This document shows positions 46,068 through 56,596 of a DNA stretch of 64,000 nt, in pieces. Within the stretch, counting starts at the first letter, position 1. Every line of letters begins with the position of its first letter. The stretch is from Plotosus lineatus (Eukaryota > Chordata > Actinopteri > Siluriformes > Plotosidae), in assembly GCA_024760905.1 (NCBI GenBank), contig CM045732.1, positions 53,540,996 to 53,604,995 of the forward strand. Direction: 5' to 3'. Both the position numbers and the translations under genes were made by a program. A model generated the notes under the pieces. It did no database searches, was not told the DNA's origin, and worked only from the letters and a program-made list of their open reading frames with translations.

Positions 46068-46477
46068 GAACAGATAAATATTTTAATCCAAGGCTTTTAA
46101 CACCACTTTCTTTGGTTTGCTCCAAATCACGACGGGTGTCACAGGAGATACAGGCATCTGTCAGAAGCAAGGCGGGTGGCCGGAACAAGGGACATCTCAC
46201 GAGCTCTCAGTGCATCAGCCACCAAATCGCACCAGTGTTGTCTTGAACTTTGTTGCCAGAGTATTTGAGTTGTATGCCTGAAGGACTGGCTGGCTGAGAG
46301 GCATCCGTATGAAGTGAGCAAACCATTTGATTTTCTGTTGGTCAATATGCTGCAGGACTGGTTTTCTTCCTACCATATCTATAATCACCTCATTTCTGAT
46401 TTTGTTGTATGTTGTCTTCTTATGCCTGTTATTTCACAAGTGAATTGCTTCCTTTCGAGGGCTGTTGTTAGGGATTA

Positions 46478-47199
46478 CAGTGGTACCTCACCTTATGATA
46501 GTCTCAACAAACGAAAAATCCAGGTAACGAAAAACATTTTCTAAAATTGTTTGTCTCTGTATACAAAACAAGTTCTTACGAAACGCGCCAAACACGCCAT
46601 TCAAACGTTCAAATGTACCATTCAAACATTAAAACGCGCCATTCAAACAATGCACGGGCTGCTTTCCCATTGACTAGCTTCCAACATCCTGCCCCGCTAG
46701 CCTCCCATTGGCTAGGAGGGATGACGCAGCTCCCTCCCATTGGCTATTTTGGAGCTGTATCTCCCATAATGCTTTTGTGTAAAGGACAGTTACTGTTGTG
46801 TCATTTTTTTGACTCAGGATTTTAACCTTCCATAAACACTTGTAAGATTATATAACATTGCTAAGACATGGTCAACACACACACACACGCACACACACAC
46901 ACACACACACACAAACACGTGTGTGATTTCCGGTGCGAGTGAAAAGAGGAAGCGGGCTCGTGGCATGCGGTTCAGTGATATCTCAAAGGAATATGGCTAA
47001 ACCTGTCTACCATAGGTACGATATTGAAGCAGAAGGTCTTAAAAGGTATGCTTTTAGCATTTTTAAAGGGTTTAAGGGTAGTATTGGGAGCCTTGGAACG
47101 AATCACGTTTTACATGTAAAACACGGTTCAATTTACGAAAAATCCAGATTAATAAAAAGGTTCTGGAACGGATTAATTTCGTAAGCTGAGGTACCACTG
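46478..47199 (+). mobile_element. pogo/Tigger-like element B2
   Basis: Ends CAGTGGTACCTCACCTTATG and GAGGTACCACTG; TA at the left (46476-46477), TG at the right, so one flank has mutated. It shares with B1 the CATTCAAAC repeats, the CCCATTGGCTA block, a (CA)n tract (46876-46912) and GGAATATGGCTAAACC. A frame at about 46931-46990 reads KRKRARGMRFSDISKEYG, which looks like the start of a CENP-B-type helix-turn-helix as in pogo transposases; a stop follows at once. Confidence 0.8.
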
Positions 47200-48949
47200 T
47201 GTTTCTGGCACTGGTATGTGATAGTTGTTATAAAAATGGTATTGGTAACCTTTATCTTTTACACCACAAATTGGTCAATTAATAGCATTAATGTATTAAA
47301 ATTTTATGCATGTTAACTTTTGCACTGATGATATTATGAAGAGACTCAGTTCTAAGACCAGATTCTTTGACTGTTTTCAAATAACTGTCCATAAAGTCGT
47401 TAAAAAAGAGATCCTGTCCACAGAATAAAAGTAATGTACAGATTTTAATGAGATTAACTTTGAACCAGTGCTGCCTTCTCTTTTAAAACACAGATTTTCA
47501 AGGTGTTTGGATTACATGCACACACAAGATGTGCTTCAGGTAACTGAAAACCAACCTTTTGGAGAGGTCCTTCCGGGGCAAAGATTTTTAGAACTTCTGT
47601 TTCCATGGTGATGTGTAGACAATGAGAACTAAGGTTTTGACTTGTAACATTAGAGTTGTTTGCTGTTATCACTTTAAGTTGACGCCCGTCAGGTGTGTGC
47701 CGTTATCTCCTTTGTTTACGTGAAGCAATTTTGAGTAAAGGAAGATGTAGGTAAAATAGTGCTGGTTTTAATATTGCTAACAGGACTTTCTTGTGCTTCA
47801 AATTCTCAGGCTTCTGATTGGCCAGCATGACTTATCATTAGGGTGATATCTGCAGGGTTTGATTTGGCTTGTTGGTTTTTACATGAATGGATATCTGAAT
47901 ATCTGTATACGTGAGGACAAGGACAGAGACAAGAAATAATAAGGCTGGTGGCCTGTCTTTGTGTGTAGAAAGATACTTACGCATTAGTATTGGGAGGGTA
48001 GCATGTGATCTCTTTGAAGGATATAGGAGGGTGCTGACAGGGCTTCCACATCTCTTTGCACTTGTATTTTTTTGGGCGTAGTGCATTCTTTTATGTGTTC
48101 AGGAAGCCCTCACTGGAGACACAACAAACCCCACACGACTCTCTCTGATCTTCTCTAGGCCATTGTTTGAGAGTCAATTAAGCATTGTCTAGCACACGCA
48201 CAGAAACCCCTTCTCCCACACACTCTCAATAACACTGTCAAAAACATGCGTGCTTAGAAAAGCACAGCGAAAAAACACATTTATGCTACAGGCCTTACTT
48301 GATTGAAAGAGCAAAGAAACAGTCAGTACGAGCTGTTTGGGGTATAAGGCCAAAAAAGTAGTACCTTCAAGAAAAACTATGGCGCAAGAGAAATATAATT
48401 GATGAACAAGCAATTTATTCATTTCTAGCACCTTTGCTGTCCTGCTAATCACAGCATTCCAAACTATAAAGACAAGAGCCATCTGTCTGCCTACATGCTT
48501 GCAAATCTACAAACGGATGCACAGAGACTTGTCGTGAGGTATGCTGGATGCCTGGACATGCAGAGGACCTCAAATGCCACCTTCTGAATACAGCACTTTT
48601 TCCAGCTGAGTTTCCCACACCCTGAAGACCTCCAGGCCACACAAGTAGTCAGACCATACTTAGACATCACGGACAAATGTCTAGACAGATGTCTCAGAAA
48701 ATTATTCCATTTTGCAGTAAGTCTACTAAAACTCTGGGAAGAATCTTAGGCCATAGAAGCAGGATGACAAATTCTTTAGGAGGATGTCTACATCGCACAA
48801 AACCTTCTTTATACATGGACAGGGGGTGGGACACAATTACTGTACCTCTAAAATTGAATGTTTTTTCCAGAGCACACCCTTCCAACGAGTTTCATAAAAA
48901 AAATTAGATCAGCAGTTTTTGTGTAATCCCGGTAACAGAAAAATCATCT
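47200..48949. other. DNA without recognised features
   Basis: No exon or known repeat family identified. Confidence 0.45.
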
Positions 48950-49130
48950 TCATTAAAACATATTTAATAAATTACTGGATCTGGATCGTGATCCGAATCT
49001 GCTCCAAAAAGTTATGCGTTCTCACCAAGCTTATACCCCAATTCCTCCACCAGGTTTGTTCAAAATCAGTTCAGTAGTTTTTTTGCACAATCCTGCTAAA
49101 AATGAACAAACAGACATACAGACACTTGAG
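48950..49130. repeat. Dispersed fish repeat fragment
   Basis: Contains CTGGATCTGGATCGTGATCC, CCTCCACCAGGTTTGTTCAAA and ACAAACAGACATACAGACAC, motifs I recognise from a common fish dispersed repeat, probably the 3' part of a LINE. It is cut off at 49130 by the hAT insertion. Confidence 0.5.
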
Positions 49131-49349
49131 CAGGGATCCAGGGATCCCCAACCACCGGTCTGCGGACAGGTAATGGTCCGCAGAATAGATAATTAATTAT
49201 TTCTGTTTTATTTATTATCTGAGTCTGAATAATCTTTATTTTTGAAGTCTTTTATTTTGAGAAATGACCAGATTCTCTGTTACATGTCGGTCATTTGAGC
49301 GCTAAAATGTAACCCACAAGGGGACAGACAGCACATAAACAGAGGCAAG

Positions 49350-49500
49350 TTGGACATGTTTCAAACATTAGCAGGGATTTTGGGTGAGACTGAGACTGAG
49401 CCTTCATTCTCCCAGCTGGTGCACCATCACCTGTGGGAAGGGGGGGTTTGTTGTTGTTTTTTTAGAAAAGTTCAAGCTCTACTTCCCAACCAACTTTATT
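49350..49500 (+). pseudogene. hAT transposase relic
   Basis: The frame begins MDMFQTLAGILGETETEPSF, then SQLVHHHLWE. After a frame change, KLYFPTNF can be read just before the SINE insertion. This resembles an internal stretch of hAT transposases of the Charlie/ZBED type, upstream of the C-terminal dimerisation region. Only about 50 codons survive. Confidence 0.55.
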
Positions 49501-49503
49501 TCA

Positions 49504-49820
49504 AAAAGGTAAAAGGTAAAGTCTTTGGGCTTTTTACACCCGAGCCATAGTGGCTCATCAGACCGGTGCTTATCCCCAGTTTCCGTAGTGTGTAGCAACT
49601 AGGAGTTCAGCTTCTCCTGGATGGGACGCTAGTCCATCGCAGGTTACCTTCCCAGTATATTTTTACTGGTAACCATTTACACTGCTGGGTGAACAGAGGC
49701 ACACTTGTGGTTAAGACCTTACCCAGGGTTCTTAGCACAGTGGGGGTCTAACTGGGATTTGTACACACAACCTCCCGATCATGAGCACAGCACCCTAACG
49801 ACTACACCACCAGCTCCACA
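49504..49820 (-). mobile_element. SINE, family U (U3), inside the hAT element
   Basis: Flanked by AACTTTATTTCA at 49492-49503 and 49821-49832 (12 bp, perfect). The plus strand runs from TTTTTACACCCGAGCCATAG to the reversed head CACCACCAGCTCC. Younger than the hAT element it interrupts. Confidence 0.85.
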
Positions 49821-50115
49821 AACTTTATTTCAGCTGTTGAAAAATAACATTCATGGAGTGCTTATGATTATTATTATTACTATTATTATTATTATTAATA
49901 ATAGTATAAACAATCTATGACAATGCCACCCCGGTCCACGGTAAAATTGTCAAGCGTTGACCGGTACGCGGTGCTAAAAAGGTTGGGGACTCCTGCACTA
50001 GAGAATAACATAACTTTCCCCACGAAGTGCTATAAGCAAAAAAAAAAAAAAAAAAAACAGCCATATTAACTAGATGTCTTGTGAACACTTCTGGTGAGCT
50101 TTTACAAATTTATGT

Positions 50116-50241
50116 GATGGCCTGGTGAGCTGTTTAATGTATATTGTCCTCATCCAGAGTTGGCTGAGATGGGTGCAAGCCTCCACACGACCCTAATTAG
50201 GATTAAGTAGGTTAGAATACGAATGAATGAATGAATGAATA
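50116..50241 (+). mobile_element. SINE S 3'-end fragment
   Basis: GATGGCCTGGTGAGCTG, CCAGAGTTGGCTGAGATGG, CCCTAATTAGGATTAAGTAG and four GAAT units. The 5' half is missing. Confidence 0.8.
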
Positions 50242-51398
50242 TGTATATGTATATAAAAAGCACCTTTGAATCTTTTTTTTTTTGCATGTGTGTAGGACAT
50301 GCATGTACTCCCCGTTCAGTCCAAATATTTTGATGCATACCTTTTGAGAGCCATAATTTGAATTGGTAGGTATCCGATGTGCACAAAGGACAGCATAGAA
50401 ACAGCATTTTAAAAATTCCAGGCTGCTGAACGTCAAATAATTCTAAGATGTTTAATAGTCCCATAGCATGCATGATCACCAGAAACAGAAAAACATAAAT
50501 GGGATCATCTGTAATATTCACTGATTCTTCATGTCAACATGTTGGAGGTTTTACTGATCTTGGCTACCCTGTGAGAGACATTTTGTGAAAGCTCCATCAG
50601 GGAGCAAACATGCATACAGGTATAAAAAAGATAGAACGGTGCTTTGCACTGTCACTGCTCATTTGTTTCGGCACGATGTGAAATTTAGGCACAAGATAAT
50701 TTCACATCTCGCACTACTGTTCTTATAATGAGTGCAGCACAGCAATGTAAAAAAAAAAAAAAAAGCTCCATAGCTCAGCTCCATACCAATTACTTTCTGA
50801 TTGGAAAATTCCAAGCATACCATGAAAGGTGTGTACAAATGAACTAAAATATACAGCATGAACCTCCCCTATAAGTTCACTGTCTTATGCCAAGATCAAG
50901 TCCTACCTGTGCTTTTTTTAATGGGCTGATTGCTACTGGACTGTTAGTGCCACTGAGGACCAGCGTACTGTAGTATGCGTGGGAAAGACAGCACAGGGGC
51001 TCGTAAAGCGAGGTGTGAGTTAAAGGAGCTGACATACGGCAGAGATAAAACGCAAGCTCTCCAGGAGGACACCACCATTCTGACATCATAAAACCTCAGT
51101 AAAGTAACTACAGCCTGTGAGATGGCCATGTCTGCAGTGACATCATAAATAGTGTTAGTGTCAGGGTAACAGAAGGAATAATACATACCACTCTCACTTT
51201 GACATCACATGGTAGCAAAGAAAACTTTTAGTGACATTGTAAACATCCTCATTGCATCAGGCAGGACGTTATGGTTCAACAAAGTGCTACCACGCCAGCA
51301 AGAGCAAACTTTTTAAAATGGCAACAGCGGTGTGGTATAAAGATGAATAGATGAATAGAAAATGAATAGAACAATACTTAAAATAATGTAATACTGTA
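50242..51398. other. DNA without recognised features
   Basis: An open minus-strand stretch at 50905-51090 ends with a donor-like GTAGGACTT, but it lacks a good acceptor and a recognisable family, so it is not called as an exon. Confidence 0.4.
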
Positions 51399-51741
51399 TT
51401 CATTCATTCATTTTCTGTAACCACTTAATCCTAATTAGGGTCACAGGGAGGCTGGTGCCCATACCAGCCCACTCCAGGCGAGAGCAGAGTACACCCTGGA
51501 CAGCTTGCCAGGCCATCGTATGGTGGAAACACGCTGACGGCTTTGCAGCTACACTTGTCGAAAGTCAGCAATGGTTCTTTTACCACCTCACACCATAGAC
51601 AATGGACAAAAACATGGCCGGCCTTTGATAACCCAGTTAACTGCACTGGGGGGACAGTGACAACCCATTGAGAGTGGGGCTTGAATCCCCAACCTTAGGA
51701 TCAGTGATCCAGCACCTTTACCACCAAGTCACCATTTCCCC
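51399..51741 (-). mobile_element. SINE, family S (S8)
   Basis: Starts with (ATTC)n and TCCTAATTAGGGTCACAGGG, ends with the reversed head CACCAAGTCACCATTTCCCC. A near-complete copy. Confidence 0.85.
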
Positions 51742-51810
51742 ACTACTGTAATGTAATATTATGTATTTTTACTATACAGTACAGTACTCAGCTGTAAAGG
51801 AGGAAGAGCA

Positions 51811-52236
51811 GCAGTGGCCTGGTGGTAAAGGGTACTGGAATGCTAATCCTAAGGTTGGGGGTTTGAGTCCCACTCTCCACAAGGTTGTCACTGTCCCCCT
51901 AGTGCAGCTGATACGGGCCTATCTCCGCCACGGGGCTCGTTCGGCTCCAGCTCGCGGGGGCAGCGCCCCGCGGCCACCAGACCAGCCGTCCGCTGAAACC
52001 GACCCCAAGCCCGCTAACTTGGTTATCAAAGGCCGGCCATGTCTCTCACTGTCTATGGTGAGAGGTTCATTTCATGTAAAAGAACCATTGCTGATTTTTG
52101 TAAAGAGCAGCTGTATAGTCATCAGCGTGTTTCTGCCCCTTGCGAAAGGGTTGTGTCAGGAAGGGCATCTGATGTAAAAACCTGTCAAATCAAACATGCG
52201 AATCAGATGATTTGCTGTGGCGACCCCTGAAAAAAA
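51811..52236 (+). mobile_element. SINE, family S (S9), with GC-rich insert and RTE-type tail
   Basis: Head GCAGTGGCCTGGTGGTAAAG, B-box GGGTTTGAGTCCC, then a 106-bp foreign block (51910-52015), then GGTTATCAAAGGCCGGCC and the alternative tail (AAACATGCGAATCAGATGAT, GCGACCCC). Confidence 0.85.
51910..52015. other. 106-bp GC-rich insert of unknown origin
   Basis: Inserted between GTGCAGCT and AACTTGGTTATC, which are adjacent in all other S copies. By count 78 of 106 bases are G or C. It carries the hairpin GCGGGGGCAGCGCCCCGC, and the last bases (GCT) repeat those before the insert. No coding frame. Composition resembles rDNA spacer, but the source is not recognised. Confidence 0.8.
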
Positions 52237-52309
52237 GGAAAAATCCAAAAGGAAGCAGTAAAGGAGGAACACAAATTTCTGTAAATACTCCTAAGTAGGG
52301 TCGTGGCGG

Positions 52310-52700
52310 CACGGTGGCGTAGTGGTTAGCACGTCCGCCTCACAGCAAGAAGGCCCGGGTTCGATTCCCGGCCTGGGCGCTTCTGTGTGGAGTTTGCATG
52401 TTCTCCCCGTGCTTGTGCGGGTTTCCTCCGGGTGCTCCGGTTTCCTCCCGCAATCCAAAGACGTGCACTGTAGGTTAATTGGCCGTTCTAAATTGACCGT
52501 AGATTCTCTCCTGCAACGGCAACGGAACCCAGTCGTATCGGCACTTGCCTTTCCATTGGATCCTTCCGGTGGCGCCGAGACGGGGGACTTGCTGCCTGGG
52601 TAACAGCCTGTCCCTCATTACTCCCTACCCAGGCTCTGTGCACTGGGGAGTATCACCAACCGGGATACCAGCCAGAGCGCAGCCATAGTCCTTCGGGACT
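52310..52700 (+). mobile_element. SINE, family T, well preserved, with a distinct GC-rich tail (T8)
   Basis: The best tRNA-like head of the window: TGGCGTAGTGGTTAGCACG (A-box) and CGGGTTCGATTCCCGG (B-box in a perfect T-arm-like palindrome). The body matches family T up to about 52505. It then continues into CTGCAACGGCAACGGAACCC, CTGCCTGGGTAACAGCC and GTCCTTCGGGACTGACGGAG, a tail not found in the other T copies. High CpG content suggests a recent insertion. Confidence 0.8.
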
Positions 52701-52717
52701 GACGGAGGCCTACCACA

Positions 52718-53030
52718 AGTAGGGTCGTAGGGAGGCTGGCACCAATCCCAGCCAACTCCGGGTGACGGCAGAGTACACCCTGGACGGCTTGCCAGGTCAT
52801 CGCAGGGTGGAAACACTCTGATGGCTTTGCAGCTACTCTTGGTGAAAGTCAGCAATGGTTCTTTTACATGAACCTCACACCATAGACAGTGAGAGACATG
52901 GCCGGCCTTTGATAACCCACTTGGCTGCACTGGGGAGGACAGTGACAATCTTGTGGTGAGTGGGGCTTGAACCCCCAACCTGAGGATCAGCGATCCAGCA
53001 CCTATACCACTAAGCCACCACTGCCCCAGG
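52718..53030 (-). mobile_element. SINE, family S (S10)
   Basis: Starts inside the 3' module (GTAGGGTCGTAGGGAGGCTG; the CCCTAATTAGG end is missing) and ends with the reversed head CACTAAGCCACCACTGCCCC. Abuts T8 closely. Confidence 0.8.
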
Positions 53031-53089
53031 AACAGAAATGCTCACTGAAAAGCAAAGTCTCACTCATTTACCAAACCACTTACTCCTAT

Positions 53090-53212
53090 GAAGGTCAAAG
53101 GGAAGCTGCAGCTCTTTTCAGCCAACAGTAGGGAAAAGTGGGAATTTATACCCAGGACCTTCTTGCTGTGAGGCAGATGTGCTAACCATAATGCCACCAT
53201 GCCACCCGGAGC
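53090..53212 (-). mobile_element. SINE fragment, family T (T9)
   Basis: Reversed head GACCTTCTTGCTGTGAGGCA and AACCATAATGCCACCATGCC; the body is largely lost. Confidence 0.6.
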
Positions 53213-54198
53213 AGACACTTCTTCAGATTTGAAAGTAGAAAAAGAAGAGCAGTCTCAGAGAAATAGTGGAAAAGATTTCTGAAGTTTGGTGTACACTGAA
53301 GGACCTGCCTGCCAGGATGGAAAGTTTAGTGTGTGTGGCAGAAAGGAAATTATCACCAGAAGACCTGAGAGACTGAGAAGGACAGTAAGCGGTCAGAAGG
53401 TCATTAAGACTGAAAGAAGCAAGGTCTGCAGCACTTTCGTGGTAAGAAGCAAGATTTTGAACTTAATACGATACTAAGCTGATAGCGAGTGTAGCTCCAG
53501 GAGGATGAGGTTGATTCAAGCAGAGTGTTTGGTCTGGAAGAGAACTCCTGCTGCACAGTTCTAAAAATACTGGAGCTTTTGGGTCTTTGCATGGAGTCTG
53601 ATGAAGAGCGGGTTACAGTAATCGATACGACACATGATGAAAGAAAATTCAGCACAAGACATAGTTAAACAGGAAAAGACAGCGTTAGAAAGATTAAATG
53701 ATTATATAAATAAATGTATAATATAAAAGATATAATACTGCTTCCAAAACAAAAATCAGAAAAAAAAAAGTTTGTGAATAGTGGGGGAGTCTGTGAGGGG
53801 AAAATGCACTGAGATATAACTGAATGTCATCAGTATAGCAGGAAATGTTAAGGCTATAGCAGAAAAACATTCTAGCCAATGGGTAGAACGTACAATAGAA
53901 AAGAAGTGTGGGGGGGTGATCCCTGTGAGACCACACCTAATGGGGGCAGTAGGGGACTTGTGTTGGACTTGTACAGTATTACAGTATTGAATAAGTCTTG
54001 GAATAGTATTAGACTAGTGTGTGTTGGAAGTGTTGTCTGTTTATAAAATATGTTCTTTAATGATCAACTTGGCATAATAAAAGCATCAGCCCACCTTTGA
54101 TTATTTTCACATAACGTCACATCCCATCATGTTTTATTCCTTCCTTATAAATTATACAGTACCTCTTTCAGGATATGCATACAGTATAGTCCTACCTT
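53213..54198. other. DNA without recognised features
   Basis: No exon or recognised repeat. 53268-53700 is G/A-rich and may be an old LINE relic, which cannot be supported. Confidence 0.4.
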
Positions 54199-54578
54199 GA
54201 TCTTCTTTTCCTTTCAGCTGTTCCCTTTTTCTCAGGGGTCTCCACAGCGAATCATCTGCCTCCATCTCCATGGAAGTCATATTAATGATTTGCATGTTTG
54301 ATTTGGCGTAGGTTTTTAGGTCGGATGCCCTTCCTGACACAAACCCTTAGCAAGGGGCAGAAGCACGCTGACGGCTGTGCAGCTACTCTTGATTAAAGTC
54401 AGCAATGGTTCTTTTACATGAACCTCTCACCATAGACAGTGAGAGACATGGCCGGTCTTTGATAACACAGTTAGCTGCACTGGGGGGGCAGTGACAACCT
54501 TGTGGAGAGCGGGACTCGAACCCCCAACCTTAGGATCAGCAATCCAGCACCTTTTCTCACCAGGCCACCACTGCCCTG
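54199..54578 (-). mobile_element. SINE, family S with RTE-type tail (S11)
   Basis: Plus strand: CTTTCAGCTGTTCCC, CAGGGGTCTCCACAGCGAAT, CCTCCATCTCCATGG, then the reversed S middle and head. The longest version of the alternative tail. Confidence 0.8.
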
Positions 54579-55149
54579 TATTTCTACCTTGATATCATGG
54601 AAAATTAAGAAAAACACTGAAATGTCCCTATGTTGTGTCTGAGGAAGACAGCATATATACAGCATGATTCTGAGACAAACAGAAGAGCAATCTGTGCTTT
54701 GGGCACAAAGCAACATCTCTGGCTTGCCATGAGGACCTGTAGATTTACATCATATCTTTATATTTGGATATTGATGGACCATCATTGCATAAGCACCAGA
54801 GACACCTTTCTCGTCACCATTCTGTGGTTGACTGCAATTCACTCATGTCTGGTTTTGTTGGGGTACCAGTACACCCCAGATTGTAGCATGACTTTTGCTC
54901 AAACTTTTATGTTCTGCCATATCACACTATTTGCTGATTTAAAATGTTAACCATTGCCAAAAAACAATGCTTCCTCACCTTCATCAAAATCTGCTTGTTA
55001 CAACTAATTCAAACCAGAATGCCTCCAAACAATCAGAGATGCAGCATGGTGTATTGATCTTACTCTGACGTATTAAAAAAAAAAAAAAAAAAAAAAAGAT
55101 TCAAATCTGAAAAAAGTACTTCGATATGCACTGTTCATTCATTTTCCAG

Positions 55150-55484
55150 ACCATTAAATCCTAATTAGGGTCATGAGGAGGCTGGAGCCCATCTCAGCCA
55201 ACTCTAGGCAAGGGCAGGATACACCCTGGACAGCTTACCAGGTTATCACAAGGGGCGACACTCACACAACCATTCACAGTCACGCCTAGGGGTGATTTGG
55301 AACAGGCAATTAACCTACTGTGCATGTTTTTTTGACTGCGGGAGGAAACCGGAGTACCTGGAGGAAACCCACACAAGCACGGGGAGAACATGCAAACCTC
55401 ACACAGAAACACCCGAGCTGTTAATCAAACCCAGGACTTTCTTGCTGTGAGCCGGATTTCCTTACCACCACACCACCGTACCCC
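55150..55484 (-). mobile_element. SINE, family T with S-type 3' module (T10)
   Basis: The plus strand opens with TCCTAATTAGGGTCATGAGG and CAGGATACACCCTGGACAGC, the same 3' module as family S. It continues through the T body (GGAGGAAACCGGAGTACC) to the reversed T head. Confidence 0.8.
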
Positions 55485-55486
55485 CT

Positions 55487-55614
55487 CAGGAAACCCACGA
55501 AAGCACAGGGGGAACATGCAAACTCCGCACAGAAACGCTCAAGCTGAGAATCAAACACAGGACCTGCTTGCTGTGAGACGGACCTCCTAACCGCTTCACC
55601 ACCATGCCGCCTGG
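55487..55614 (-). mobile_element. SINE fragment, family T (T11)
   Basis: Directly abuts T10 in the same orientation: AGGAAACCCACGAAAGCAC...ACCGCTTCACCACCATGCCG. Only the head half is present. Confidence 0.75.
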
Positions 55615-56563
55615 AGATGTGCACTAAATCTGCACAGCCCACTATGTAAAAAAGGGAATCTTGTACTATATGCTATACTGTATATCACAGTATACATCTT
55701 TTTTAAATGACTGTACTGTCACAGACAAAAGTTTACACCATCCTCAATCACTTATGGTTTATCACATATCATTTTCTGAGTTAAACTCTCATCCCATTAG
55801 CAAAAAAGAATCTACAGGATAGATAGTGAAGTGGAATGCTTCATGGCTTTTGCAAACTGTTTCATCTTATCTGAATTCCAGACAAGCTGCCCAGAGTACA
55901 GACGATGTCATCGGATCAAAGATCAGAAACAAGGTCAAAAGGTCAGATCCGTATAAAAACGTTTTGAGATCTGACATTTTTAAATTTTTCATGAACTCAA
56001 AATCTGTCTGATAAAATAATTTATTTCACAGCCTTCACAAAAATATGTTGAGAAGTTGAGGTATTTTCTTTTGTTTCTGTCTGTTATGTGTATATCAGAA
56101 AGCTGCCCGCTTTCAAAATAATTGAGAAATGTGAAAAGAGGACATATTTCGAATCGATGGGGAATGTAAGTTCTGTGCGAAATACAAAATTATTGTCCAT
56201 AGTCTGCCATATTGTGAGGAAAAAGGACCTTTAAGCACGAATTTGCTGAATGAATTGAGGCAAGTCATCTCTCTGCCAAAAACAAATAAAATGGAAATCT
56301 AAAACATTTATACTGATATAATGCAGGATTATATTTTTCTTCCCCCATTTTGCACATGTCAGACAGACAGATTTACACATTTTCATGCATACACATAAAC
56401 ACACATGCTACACACGTGAAGAAAGACCTTGAAGCGTGAAATGAGCCTGGGCATGAACTTCAACTAAAATTTTCATGGTAAGATTTACACAGCCCACATA
56501 GGAGTGTGAGCGTCACACAATGAGGGGATAAATAAGGGCATACCTAAGGTGCATCATGCATAA

Positions 56564-56596
<33 letters not shown>

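Larger units (their letters stand above)
49131..49995 (+). mobile_element. hAT (Charlie-like) element
   Basis: Ends CAGGGATCCCCAACC and the inverted GGTTGGGGACTCCTG. It is flanked by 8-bp CACTTGAG (49123-49130) and CACTAGAG (49996-50003), one mismatch. The first eight bases CAGGGATC are repeated in tandem at the left tip. A transposase relic (49350 onward) and a later SINE (49504-49820) are inside. Confidence 0.8.

Noticed and set aside
50877..51186. Possible extra exon on the minus strand ending GCACAG|GTAGGACTT
   Set aside because: The donor is plausible, but acceptors upstream (GTCACTGCAG, GATGTCAG) are unconvincing, and the translation (ELAFYLCRMSAPLTHTS) has no KIF26 or other family feature.
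52340..52372. Functional tRNA gene at the T8 head
   Set aside because: A- and B-boxes are present, but no full cloverleaf (acceptor pairing fails) and the sequence continues as a SINE body.
52622..52978. 117-codon minus-strand open frame
   Set aside because: A translation of SINE S10 and the T8 tail; similar peptides appear at every S copy.
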